This document shows, piece after piece, positions 54,027 to 63,240 of a stretch of 64,000 nucleotides of DNA. The stretch comes from Streptomyces clavifer (GTDB lineage Bacteria > Actinomycetota > Actinomycetes > Streptomycetales > Streptomycetaceae). The stretch is from assembly GCA_014651175.1 (NCBI GenBank), contig BMWJ01000001.1, positions 62,001 through 126,000 of the forward strand, given 5' to 3'. Below the pieces are notes generated by a model that saw only the letters and a list, made by a program, of their open reading frames with translations, did not search any database and was not told the DNA's origin. A program made the position numbers and the translations under genes. Each line of letters opens with the position of its first letter. Positions within the stretch are counted from its first letter, which is position 1.

Positions 54027-54686
54027 TCACACCCTTTGGGCCGCCACGTACTCCCGCGCCTTGCGCAGCGCCTCGGGGTGCAGCGCGGACCCGGCGGCGA
54101 GCAGGCGCGGCAACAGGTCCCGCTCGGTGGTGACGGCCCGGAACTGCAGCGCCGCCGTCACCTCGTGGTCGGGGCGGTGCACGATCTCGACCGGATCGCC
54201 GGCACGGATCGTCCCCGGCTCGATCACCCGCAGATACGCGCCGGTGGCCGCCTCGCGCGTGAACCGCTTGACCCAGCCCCGCTCGTCCAGGTGACCGGCG
54301 AACGTACGGCACGGAATACGGCCCGCCGTCACCTCGAGGACCAGCTCGTCGCCGACCCGCCAGCGCTCGCCGATCCGCGCGTGGCTCACGGAGATGCCGG
54401 ACGTGGTGAGGTTCTCGCCGAACGAGCCGTTGGGCAGGGGACGGCCGAGCTCCTTCTCCCAGGAGTCGAGCTCCTCGCGCGCGAAGGCGTACACCGCCTG
54501 GTCCGAGCCGCCGTGGTGGCGCAGGTCGCACACCGAGTCCCCGGCCAGCCCGCTGCCGCCGATGCCCTTGGGGCCGGGGTCGGTGACCCGCACGGGGCCG
54601 TCGGCGGGACGCTTGTCGATCCCGGTGAGCCCGTCGGCGTACGCGGCGGCCTCGGGGCGGCCCAGATTCACGGTCAGCAGCTTCAT
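54027..54686 (-). CDS. MOSC domain protein (YiiM-like)
   Basis: A 219-residue protein with a MOSC domain: GDSVCDLRHHGGSDQAVYAFAREEL, GSFGENLTTSGI, and the conserved Cys in GRIPCRTFAGHL. MOSC proteins bind or transfer sulfur to the molybdenum cofactor, and YiiM-type members reduce N-hydroxylated compounds. The ATG at 54686 is the only good start. It is divergent from a LysR gene, its likely regulator. Confidence 0.86.
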   Translation of the reverse strand: MKLLTVNLGRPEAAAYADGLTGIDKRPADGPVRVTDPGPKGIGGSGLAGDSVCDLRHHGGSDQAVYAFAREELDSWEKELGRPLPNGSFGENLTTSGISVSHARIGERWRVGDELVLEVTAGRIPCRTFAGHLDERGWVKRFTREAATGAYLRVIEPGTIRAGDPVEIVHRPDHEVTAALQFRAVTTERDLLPRLLAAGSALHPEALRKAREYVAAQRV

Positions 54687-54767
54687 GCCGTACACGCTAA
54701 CGAGTCCCCGCCCAAAGGTGCTCATGAATATCCGCACGACTCTACAAGAAGCGCTTATGGTGGAGGG

Positions 54768-55658
54768 ATGATCGAAGCCCGTCACCTCCGCGTCCTGCGG
54801 GCCGTGGCCACCACCGGTTCCTTCTCCGCCGCCGCGCGCGAGCTGGGCTGCACCCAGCCGGCGGTCAGTCAGCAGATGAAGGCACTGGAGTCCTCCGCGG
54901 GCACCCCACTGCTGATCCGCACCGGGCGGGAGATGCGGCTCACCGAAGCGGGGGAGGCGCTGGTGCGCCACGCCTCCGGCATCCTCGCGGGGCTGACCGC
55001 GGCCGAGGAGGAGGTCGCCGCGATCGCCGGGCTGCGCGCCGGAAGGGTCCGGCTCGTGTCGTTCCCCAGCGGCAGCTCCACGCTGGTGCCCGGAGCCCTC
55101 GCCGCACTGCGGGCCGCCCACCCCGGCACTCAGGTCTCGCTCGTCGAGGCGGAACCGCCGCGCTCGGTGGAGATGCTGCGCGACGGCGACTGCGACATCG
55201 CGCTGGCATTCCGGTACGGGGCGACCGGTGACGAGTGGGAGGACCTCGTGGTGCGCCCGCTGCTCACGGACCGGCTGATCGGGCTGCTTCCCGAGGGCCA
55301 CCGGCTGGCGGGAGCGGAGACCGTGGGCATCGGCGAGCTGGCCGAGGAGTCGTGGATCGCGGGCTGCCCCCGCTGCAGACGCCAGCTGGTCGAGGTCTGC
55401 GAGACGTCCGGATTCACCCCCCGGATCGACTTCGCCACCGACGACTACCCGGCGGTGATCGGCCTGGTCGGGGCCGGCCTCGGCGTGGCGGTCCTGCCGG
55501 CGCTGGCCATCGAGTCCGTACGCCCCAAGGGGGCGCGCACCGTCACCGTGGAGCCGGCCGTGGAGCGGGAGATCGTCGCGCTGACCCTGCCGGACCTGGC
55601 CCGGGTCCCGGCCGTGGCCGCCACCCTGGACCAGCTTTCGCGGGCGGCCGCGCGCTGA
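54768..55658 (+). CDS. LysR-family transcriptional regulator
   Basis: A 296-residue LysR protein. The N-terminal HTH (LRVLRAVATTGSFSAAARELGCTQPAVSQQM) is followed by a two-lobe effector domain ending about residue 290. The stretch EESWIAGCPRCRRQLVEVC carries three Cys. It is divergent from the MOSC gene across 81 bp, so it probably controls that gene and itself. The ATG at 54768 follows GGTGGAGGG. Confidence 0.88.
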   Translation: MIEARHLRVLRAVATTGSFSAAARELGCTQPAVSQQMKALESSAGTPLLIRTGREMRLTEAGEALVRHASGILAGLTAAEEEVAAIAGLRAGRVRLVSFPSGSSTLVPGALAALRAAHPGTQVSLVEAEPPRSVEMLRDGDCDIALAFRYGATGDEWEDLVVRPLLTDRLIGLLPEGHRLAGAETVGIGELAEESWIAGCPRCRRQLVEVCETSGFTPRIDFATDDYPAVIGLVGAGLGVAVLPALAIESVRPKGARTVTVEPAVEREIVALTLPDLARVPAVAATLDQLSRAAAR

Positions 55659-55716
55659 GCGCGTGTGTCACCGCGTACCTGGTGCGCGCGTCCGACGGAG
55701 GGCGCGCCAGATCTAA

Positions 55717-55728
55717 AGAAACGTTTCT
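55717..55728. promoter_or_regulatory. LacI-like palindrome downstream of two convergent genes
   Basis: AGAAACGTTTCT is a 12-bp perfect palindrome with the central CG of LacI-family operators. It lies between the convergent LysR and whiD genes, not upstream of anything, so its role is unclear. Confidence 0.3.
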
Positions 55729-55752
55729 GCGTTCACTGGGCCGTGCGAGGTG

Positions 55753-56085
55753 TCAGGTGTCCCCGGACCCCTGGGCGGTGCCGTTCGCATGGGTGGAGAT
55801 CAGACGGTTGCGGGCGCGGCCCATGAGCTCCTCGCGTTCGTCCTCGGTCAGGCCGCCCCACACACCGTAGGGCTCGCGGACCGCGAGCGCGTGCGCGGCG
55901 CACTCGGCGCGGACGGGGCAGCGCATGCAGACCTCTTTGGCCGAGGTCTCACGGGCGCTCCGAGCCGCCCCGCGCTCTCCTTCGGGGTGGAAGAACAGCG
56001 AGCTGTCGACCCCGCGGCAGGCAGCCAGCAGCTGCCAGTCCCACAGGTCTGCGTTGGGCCCGGGAAGGCGGGAGAAATCTGCCAT
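55753..56085 (-). CDS. whiD: WhiB-family iron-sulfur regulator WhiD
   Basis: A 110-residue Wbl protein. Four Cys for a [4Fe-4S] cluster are present: one in AACRGVD and three in VCMRCPVRAEC. The GVWGG turn and basic C-terminus that binds sigma factor and DNA follow. WhiD is needed for late sporulation and septation in Streptomyces. The start MADFSRLPGPNADLWDW and the place beside bldM match WhiD rather than other Wbl paralogues. The mRNA is divergent from bldM. Confidence 0.9.
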   Translation of the reverse strand: MADFSRLPGPNADLWDWQLLAACRGVDSSLFFHPEGERGAARSARETSAKEVCMRCPVRAECAAHALAVREPYGVWGGLTEDEREELMGRARNRLISTHANGTAQGSGDT

Positions 56086-56519
56086 TGCGTGTCCCCTCGA
56101 AACCTTGCTGCGTCGGAAACGGCAACCTCGACCGTCGTCGACCGCCGGGGTGATCCTTGTGGCCGGTGTTCCGACCGTACATCTACGGTCTTAGTAGATG
56201 TAAATATGACTGATTGTGAATCTAGCCATAGACGCCAGCAAAAGGGAAGAAAAACCGCTAAATGGGGCACGCCTGGGGGTGATGCACCGGTTGACGGGTG
56301 AATGATCTCGCGTCGCTCTCCTCCGTGCGCGGCCCCTCACTTAGAGTGCCGAACCGAAGGCTTCGACCCGTAACTCTTTCGAGTGACCGTCGTTGAGAAG
56401 GGCGAGGCGGTTGACGGAGAGCGAGCTCGGGCACATGTCCGAGGGGGTCAACCGCACAGGTGACGACTTGTATCAGCCTGGAGGCTCAAGGTGACGCGCA
56501 TCAGCTGCGGAGGACGGTC
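56086..56519. other. Divergent whiD-bldM regulatory region
   Basis: This 434-bp region has no gene. It contains an unusually AT-rich block (about 56190-56265), probably the whiD promoter area, and the BldN-type bldM promoter (56369-56396). The leader of bldM is about 117 nt. Confidence 0.7.
56369..56396 (+). promoter_or_regulatory. bldM promoter of the sigma-BldN type
   Basis: CGTAAC (56369-56374), a 16-nt spacer and CGTTGA (56391-56396) match the sigma-BldN consensus known from the S. coelicolor bldM p1 promoter. It places bldM under the BldN-RsbN developmental cascade. Confidence 0.9.
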
Positions 56520-57131
56520 ATGACATCCGTCCTCGTCTGCGACGACTCCCCGCTTGCCCGAGAAGCGCTCCGCCGCGCGGTTGCGACCGTGCCCGGCGTC
56601 GAGCGTGTGACGACGGCGGCCAACGGCGAGGAAGTCCTCCGCCGCTGGGGAGCCGACCGTTCGGATCTGATTCTGATGGACGTACGCATGCCCGGTCTGG
56701 GAGGTGTGGAGACGGTCCGGCGACTCCTCTCGGCTGATCCCGGTGCCCGGATCATCATGCTGACCGTCGCCGAGGACCTGGACGGCGTCGCGCTCGCCGT
56801 AGCCGCGGGCGCCCGCGGCTACCTGCACAAGGACGCCTCGCGCGCCGAACTGCGGGCCACCGTGACCCAGGCGCTGGCCGATCCGACGTGGCGGCTCGCC
56901 CCGCGCCGGCTGCGGTCCGCCGAGATGGGGGCGGCGCCGACGCTCACCGCGCGGGAGATCCAGGTGCTCGAAGGCATGAGCCACGGCCGCTCCAACGCGG
57001 AGATCGGGCGTGAGCTGTTCCTCTCGGAGGACACCGTGAAGACGCACGCCAGGCGCCTGTTCAAGAAGCTCGGGGCCTCGGACCGCGCGCATGCGGTGGC
57101 GCTCGGCTTCCGCTGGGGCCTGGTCCGCTGA
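56520..57131 (+). CDS. bldM: Orphan response regulator BldM
   Basis: A 203-residue NarL-type protein: receiver domain (about 1-120) with CDDSPLAREAL, LILMDVRMPG (conserved Asp) and YLHKDAS, and a LuxR-type HTH (about 140-203, LTAREIQVLEGMSHGRSNAEIG). No kinase gene is nearby. BldM is known to act without needing phosphorylation of this Asp, as a homodimer and as a heterodimer with WhiI, controlling aerial and late sporulation genes. The ATG at 56520 (MTSVLVCDDSPLAR) follows GCGGAGGACGGTC. A hairpin follows the gene. Confidence 0.95.
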   Translation: MTSVLVCDDSPLAREALRRAVATVPGVERVTTAANGEEVLRRWGADRSDLILMDVRMPGLGGVETVRRLLSADPGARIIMLTVAEDLDGVALAVAAGARGYLHKDASRAELRATVTQALADPTWRLAPRRLRSAEMGAAPTLTAREIQVLEGMSHGRSNAEIGRELFLSEDTVKTHARRLFKKLGASDRAHAVALGFRWGLVR

Positions 57132-57160
57132 TGCCCCGGCGTGACCGGTAGCTGTTCGAT

Positions 57161-57184
57161 CCCGTCCGCACACCGGCGGACGGG
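57161..57184 (+). terminator. Terminator after bldM
   Basis: CCCGTCCGC (57161-57169) pairs with GCGGACGGG (57176-57184). Confidence 0.6.
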
Positions 57185-57318
57185 GCGACGGTGGCGGCGG
57201 ACCTGCGGCCGGGCCCTCCCCACCAGCGTTATGTGACGCTTCCCGGCCGATGCCGCATCCTTGAGGTGTGGAGTTCCTCGGGAACGATTCGGTCCAGCGG
57301 AAGGGGAGGGCGCAGGGG

Positions 57319-57984
57319 ATGACATCCGGCGCACCCGCTCATAACGCTTCGGTGCACAACTCGGGACGCGATGCCGCGGATCAGACGGCGTCAAGGCACC
57401 ATGGTCCGATGCGCGACGACGAGACGACGGTGATCGGTGCTCTGGTGCACCGTGCCGTCGACGGCGACGCGCAGGCCACCCACGATCTGCTGGCCCATGT
57501 CCACCCACTGGCCCTGCGCTACTGCAGGTCCCGGCTGAACCGGCTGCCCGGTGATGCCCGTCACTTCGTGGAGGACCTCGCGCAGGAGGTCTGTGTCGCG
57601 GTGCTGATGGCGCTGCCGCGGTACAAGGACACCGGCAGGCCCTTCGAAGCCTTCGTCTTCGCCATCGCGGGCCACAAGGTCGCCGACCTCCAGCGGGCCG
57701 CGATGCGGCACCCCGGATCGACGGCCGTGCCCTCCGACGAGATGCCGGAGCGGCCCGACGACTCCCTCGGCCCCGAGGAACGCGCGCTGCTCAGCAGTGA
57801 CGCGGCCTGGGCCAAGAAGCTTCTCGCCAATCTTCCGGAGAACCAGCGCGAGCTGCTGGTCCTGCGGGTCGCGGTCGGACTGACCGCGGAGGAGACCGGG
57901 CAGATGCTCGGAATGTCCCCGGGCGCGGTCCGGGTCGCCCAGCACCGCGCGCTGAGCAGACTGCGGGCCCTCGCGGGGCAGTGA
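57319..57984 (+). CDS. shbA: ECF sigma factor, ShbA-like
   Basis: A 221-residue sigma factor: region 2 ([21 protein letters not shown], then [20 protein letters not shown]) and region 4 ([44 protein letters not shown]). The first about 40 residues are a poorly conserved leader. The ATG at 57319 was chosen because GGAGGG lies 8 nt before it; a GTG at 57268 and an ATG at 57409 are also in frame. Its place between bldM and guaB and its sequence match ShbA, reported to drive transcription of the principal sigma gene hrdB. The name is given from synteny. Confidence 0.8.
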   Translation: MTSGAPAHNASVHNSGRDAADQTASRHHGPMRDDETTVIGALVHRAVDGDAQATHDLLAHVHPLALRYCRSRLNRLPGDARHFVEDLAQEVCVAVLMALPRYKDTGRPFEAFVFAIAGHKVADLQRAAMRHPGSTAVPSDEMPERPDDSLGPEERALLSSDAAWAKKLLANLPENQRELLVLRVAVGLTAEETGQMLGMSPGAVRVAQHRALSRLRALAGQ

Positions 57985-58076
57985 ACGGCTCGGACCGGCC
58001 CCGGTCGGTTCGTGGAAAGCCACGAAAACGTCAAGTGATCTTGATCGTGGAATGAGACACCCCGCGAGCCCGTTAG

Positions 58077-59624
<1,548 letters not shown>

Positions 59625-59638
59625 CGCATCACCGCAGG

Positions 59639-59674
59639 TGAGGGGCGGACCGGGGTTCCCGGGACCGCCCCTCA
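59639..59674 (+). terminator. Hairpin between guaB and guaB3
   Basis: TGAGGGGCGG (59639-59648) pairs with CCGCCCCTCA (59665-59674), with a smaller CCGGG/CCCGG stem inside. It may partly terminate guaB mRNA. Confidence 0.65.
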
Positions 59675-59728
59675 TGTGTGTGTCGGGGATACTGGTCAGC
59701 GCAGACGTAGAGGAAAGGCCACACCATC

Positions 59729-60853
59729 GTGACTGAGATCGAGATCGGGCGCGGCAAGCGCGGCCGCAGGGCATACGCGTTCGACGACATCGCCGTCGTG
59801 CCGAGCCGACGCACCCGTGACCCGAAGGAGGTCTCGATCGCCTGGCAGATCGACGCCTACCGCTTCGAGCTGCCCTTCCTGGCCGCTCCCATGGACTCGG
59901 TGGTCTCCCCGCAGACCGCCATCCGCATCGGTGAGCTGGGCGGCCTCGGTGTCCTCAACCTCGAGGGGCTGTGGACCCGGCACGCCGACCCGCAGCCGCT
60001 CCTCGACGAGATCGCCGAGATGCCCGTCGAGACCGCCACCCCGCGGCTCCAGGAGATCTACTCCGCGCCCATCCAGGAGGAGCTGATCGGGCAGCGCATC
60101 AAGGAGGTGCGCGACTCCGGTGTCGTCACCGCCGCCGCGCTCTCGCCGCAGCGCACCGCCCAGTTCTCCAAGGCCGTCGTCGACGCGGGCGTGGACATCT
60201 TCGTCATCCGCGGTACGACGGTCTCCGCCGAGCACGTCTCCGGCGCGGCCGAGCCGCTCAACCTGAAGCAGTTCATCTACGAGCTGGACGTCCCGGTGAT
60301 CGTCGGCGGCTGCGCCACGTACACGGCGGCCCTGCACCTGATGCGCACCGGCGCGGCCGGTGTGCTCGTCGGCTTCGGCGGTGGCGCCGCGCACACCACG
60401 CGCAACGTCTTCGGCATCCAGGTCCCGATGGCCACCGCCGTCGCCGACGTCGCCGGGGCCCGCCGCGACTACATGGACGAGTCCGGCGGCCGGTACGTGC
60501 ACGTGATCGCGGACGGCGGTGTCGGCTGGTCCGGCGACCTGCCCAAGGCGATCGCCTGCGGTGCGGACGCCGTGATGATGGGCTCGCCGCTGGCCCGTGC
60601 GACGGACGCGCCCGGCCGCGGCCGGCACTGGGGCATGGAGGCCGTCCACGAGGACGTGCCGCGCGGCAAGCTGGTCGACCTGGGTTCCGTCGGCACGACG
60701 GAGGAGGTCCTGACCGGGCCTTCGCACAACCCCGACGGCTCGATGAACATCTTCGGCGCGCTGCGCCGGGCGATGGCGACCACGGGCTACAGCGAGCTCA
60801 AGGAGTTCCAGCGCGTCGAGGTCACCGTGGCGGACTCGCAGCACCGCCGCTGA
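59729..60853 (+). CDS. guaB3: GuaB3-family IMP dehydrogenase-related protein
   Basis: A 374-residue TIM-barrel relative of IMP dehydrogenase without CBS domains, common in actinobacteria next to guaB. KRGRRAYAFDDIAVVPSRRTRDPKEVS opens it. The loop that carries the catalytic Cys in guaB (GSICTTR) reads GAAHTTRNVFG here, so the Cys is replaced by His. It is therefore unlikely to work by the standard thioimidate mechanism; its role is uncertain. It starts with GTG after GAGGAAAGGCCACACC. A huge inverted repeat follows. Confidence 0.9.
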   Translation: MTEIEIGRGKRGRRAYAFDDIAVVPSRRTRDPKEVSIAWQIDAYRFELPFLAAPMDSVVSPQTAIRIGELGGLGVLNLEGLWTRHADPQPLLDEIAEMPVETATPRLQEIYSAPIQEELIGQRIKEVRDSGVVTAAALSPQRTAQFSKAVVDAGVDIFVIRGTTVSAEHVSGAAEPLNLKQFIYELDVPVIVGGCATYTAALHLMRTGAAGVLVGFGGGAAHTTRNVFGIQVPMATAVADVAGARRDYMDESGGRYVHVIADGGVGWSGDLPKAIACGADAVMMGSPLARATDAPGRGRHWGMEAVHEDVPRGKLVDLGSVGTTEEVLTGPSHNPDGSMNIFGALRRAMATTGYSELKEFQRVEVTVADSQHRR

Positions 60854-60855
60854 CG

Positions 60856-60925
60856 CACCGGGTACGCATACGGGAGGGCCCGGACCACAGGTGTGGTCCG
60901 GGCCCTCCCGTATGCGTACCCGGTG
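60856..60925. terminator. 34-bp perfect inverted repeat, bidirectional terminator
   Basis: Arms 60856-60889 and 60892-60925 are perfectly complementary over 34 bp with only 2 nt between them. It lies between convergent guaB3 and the membrane-protein gene (stop at 60927) and should stop both transcripts. Confidence 0.9.
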
Positions 60926-60926
60926 G

Positions 60927-61592
60927 TTACGCCGTGGCCTTCTTGGCGCCACCGAAGGCGGCGACCGGGCCCAGGGCCAGGAAGAGGTAGGTCATGAAGT
61001 CGGCCTCCTCCTTCCAGATGTCCATGACGTCACCGAAGTGGTCGAAGAAGACCTCGGTGAAGCCGACGCCGAGACCGTCGGCCAGGATCATCGACATGGC
61101 GACGAGCTGGCCCAGGAAGACGGCGCCCAGCGAGAACACGGCGCTCGCGACCGCGACGGCCGGGTTGGAGCCGCCGACCTTGCTCGCCACGAAGCCGACC
61201 AGGAAGCCGACACCGACGGCCGCGTAGCCGACCTCGCGCTCGATGGAGCCCGCGATGACGCCGTACAGGATCGCCGCGACGATCGCCGTACCGAGGGCGG
61301 TCAGGATGCCGAGGCCCAGACCGGAGCCGCCGCGGGGGGCGGGGGCGGGCGGGTACGGGGCGCCGCCGCCGAACTGGCCGGGCTGCTGGCCGGCGAACGG
61401 GTTGCCGGTGGGCGCGCCCTGCTGCTGGCCGCCGAACGGGTTGCCGGTCGGGGCTGCCGGTGCGCCCGCGTAGGGGTTGCCGTCAGCCGGGGTGCCGGGC
61501 TGCTGCTCCGCCGCGTACGGGTTGCCTGCGGCGGGCTGACCGCCGCCGTAGGGCTGCTGCGGCGGGTTCGGCGGCTGCACGGGCTGGCTCAT
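60927..61592 (-). CDS. Pro/Gln/Gly-rich membrane protein with NPF/NPY repeats
   Basis: A 221-residue protein. Residues 1-90 are low complexity with repeated GNPF, GNPY and PQQP units. The second half has four hydrophobic helices (about 92-115, 120-138, 145-170 and 200-218). The IWKEEADFMTYLFLALG loop and a short basic end follow. Such N-termini resemble Streptomyces membrane proteins with disordered cytoplasmic tails. A strong AGGGGGAAC precedes the ATG at 61592. No function is known to me. Confidence 0.78.
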   Translation of the reverse strand: MSQPVQPPNPPQQPYGGGQPAAGNPYAAEQQPGTPADGNPYAGAPAAPTGNPFGGQQQGAPTGNPFAGQQPGQFGGGAPYPPAPAPRGGSGLGLGILTALGTAIVAAILYGVIAGSIEREVGYAAVGVGFLVGFVASKVGGSNPAVAVASAVFSLGAVFLGQLVAMSMILADGLGVGFTEVFFDHFGDVMDIWKEEADFMTYLFLALGPVAAFGGAKKATA

Positions 61593-61713
61593 GATGGATG
61601 TTCCCCCTGGGACCGATGCGCACGGCTGTGCGAGATGTGACGCCGCAGGCTAGCAGTCCACGCCGACAGGGCCCACCGGAATCCTTGGGGGGACTGGCTC
61701 GTGGGTCCTTGCC

Positions 61714-62976
61714 CTAGAGCCGGTGCGCGGCCCCCGCCGGAGTGGCTCCCCGTGTGTCCAGGAGGAGTTGGGCCTTCACGGCCAGCCCCTGGAGGTCGTA
61801 GGTGCGGTGGTGCTGGAGCAGCACCGTCAGGTCGGCTCCGGCGGCGGCCTCGTACAGCGAGTCGGCGCGCGGGACGGGCAGTTCGCGCACGCGCCAGTCC
61901 AGTACGTGGGGGTCGTGGTAGCCGATCTGGGCGCCCATGTCCATCAGCCGGGTCGCGATCTCGCGGGCGGGGGAGGCCTCCTGGTCGGCGAGGTCCGGCT
62001 TGTAGGTGACGCCGAGCAGCAGCACCCTGGCTCCGCGGACGGACTTGCCGTGCTCGTTCAGCAGGGTGGCGCAGCGCTGGATCACGTAGCCGGGCATCCG
62101 GTCGTTGATCTCCTTGGCCAGCGAGACCATGCGCAGCGGGTGGCCGGGGGTGCGGCTGCTGTACGGGAGGCAGCCGGGGTCCATGGGGGCGCCGTGGCCG
62201 CCGACCCCGGGGCCGGGGCGGAACGGCTGGAAGCCGAAGGGCTTGGTCTCCGCGCACCGGATGACGTCCCAGAGGTCGACGTCGAGGTCGTGGCAGAGCA
62301 CCGCCATCTCGTTGACCAGTGCGATGTTGACGTGCCGGAAGTTGGTTTCGAGGACCTTCGTCATCTCGGCCTCCCGCGGCCCGCGGGCCCGGACGACCTT
62401 GTCGGTCAGCCGTCCGTAGAAGGCGGCTGCCGACTCGGTGCACGCGGGGGTGAGGCCGCCGATGACCTTGGGGGTGTTGGCGTAGACGTGGGTGCGGTTG
62501 CCGGGGTCGAGGCGGCCCGGGGAGTGGGCGAGGTGGAAGTCGCGTCCGGCGCGCAGGCCCGAGCCCTCCTCCAGGAGGGGCCGCACGAGGTTCTCCGTGG
62601 TGCCGGGCGGCACGGCCGATTCCACCAGCACGGTGGTGTGGGGGCGAAGCCGGCCGGCGAGTGCGCGGGCCGCGTCGGACACGGCGGAGAGGTCCAGGGT
62701 GCGGTCGGGTCCCAGGGGGGTCGGGGCGCAGATCGCTGCGGTACGGACCCGGCCCAGCTCGGCCGGGTCCGCGGTGGGACGGAATCCTCCCGAGAGCATC
62801 CGGCGGATGTCGGAGGCGCTGAGGGACCCCTCGACCGGGGTACGGCCTGCGGAGAGTTCCTCGTACGGGCGCGGGTCGGTGTCGTAGCCGACGGTGTGGA
62901 TTCCGCCGGCGACGGCGGCTTGGGCGAGGGGCAGGCCGAGGTGACCGAGTCCGATGACAGCGAGGTCTGCGGGCAT
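61714..62976 (-). CDS. UDP-glucose/GDP-mannose dehydrogenase family protein, apparently inactive
   Basis: A 420-residue nucleotide-sugar dehydrogenase homologue (WecC type). The NAD motif GLGHLGLPLAQAA is at the start, and CAPTPLG, LVESAVPPGTT and the NIALVNEMAVLC helix are present. The catalytic Cys motif, GVGGHCIP in the family, reads GVGGHGAPMDPG, so the Cys is Gly (codon 62191-62193). SPER is also changed to SPGR (codon 62515-62517). It therefore cannot catalyse the usual two-step oxidation unless another Cys substitutes. The ATG at 62976 is the only good start. The 264-bp gap before glpD holds a small possible ORF. Confidence 0.8.
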   Translation of the reverse strand: MPADLAVIGLGHLGLPLAQAAVAGGIHTVGYDTDPRPYEELSAGRTPVEGSLSASDIRRMLSGGFRPTADPAELGRVRTAAICAPTPLGPDRTLDLSAVSDAARALAGRLRPHTTVLVESAVPPGTTENLVRPLLEEGSGLRAGRDFHLAHSPGRLDPGNRTHVYANTPKVIGGLTPACTESAAAFYGRLTDKVVRARGPREAEMTKVLETNFRHVNIALVNEMAVLCHDLDVDLWDVIRCAETKPFGFQPFRPGPGVGGHGAPMDPGCLPYSSRTPGHPLRMVSLAKEINDRMPGYVIQRCATLLNEHGKSVRGARVLLLGVTYKPDLADQEASPAREIATRLMDMGAQIGYHDPHVLDWRVRELPVPRADSLYEAAAGADLTVLLQHHRTYDLQGLAVKAQLLLDTRGATPAGAAHRL

Positions 62977-63058
62977 GTCGAGGGCCGTCCTTCCCTAAGA
63001 CCAAGAAGACAGAAAGCGCAACTGCTGGGGACAGCGCAATGTCAGACTAGGAGTAAAT

Positions 63059-63121
63059 ATGACCTATATGTCGCATTCTGTGGCTCTCATCGACCGAGTG
63101 TTGTCCACAGGCGGTGGCTGA
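63059..63121 (+). CDS. Possible 20-aa small ORF upstream of glpD
   Basis: A short frame beginning MTYMSHSV and ending in a Gly-rich tail stops at 63121. An AGGAG lies 5 nt before the ATG. It is in the divergent leader of glpD. It could be a leader peptide or chance. Confidence 0.3.
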   Translation: MTYMSHSVALIDRVLSTGGG

Positions 63122-63240
63122 AGTCGCGGTCCGCGGACAGAATCGAGAGGTGGGCACGGGCGCCCGGCCTCTCGGCCGGTGCCGCTCCGTGCCGGACCAG
63201 CCTGATCCACCGGGAGTACCGGGAAAACCGGGAGGCAGCA

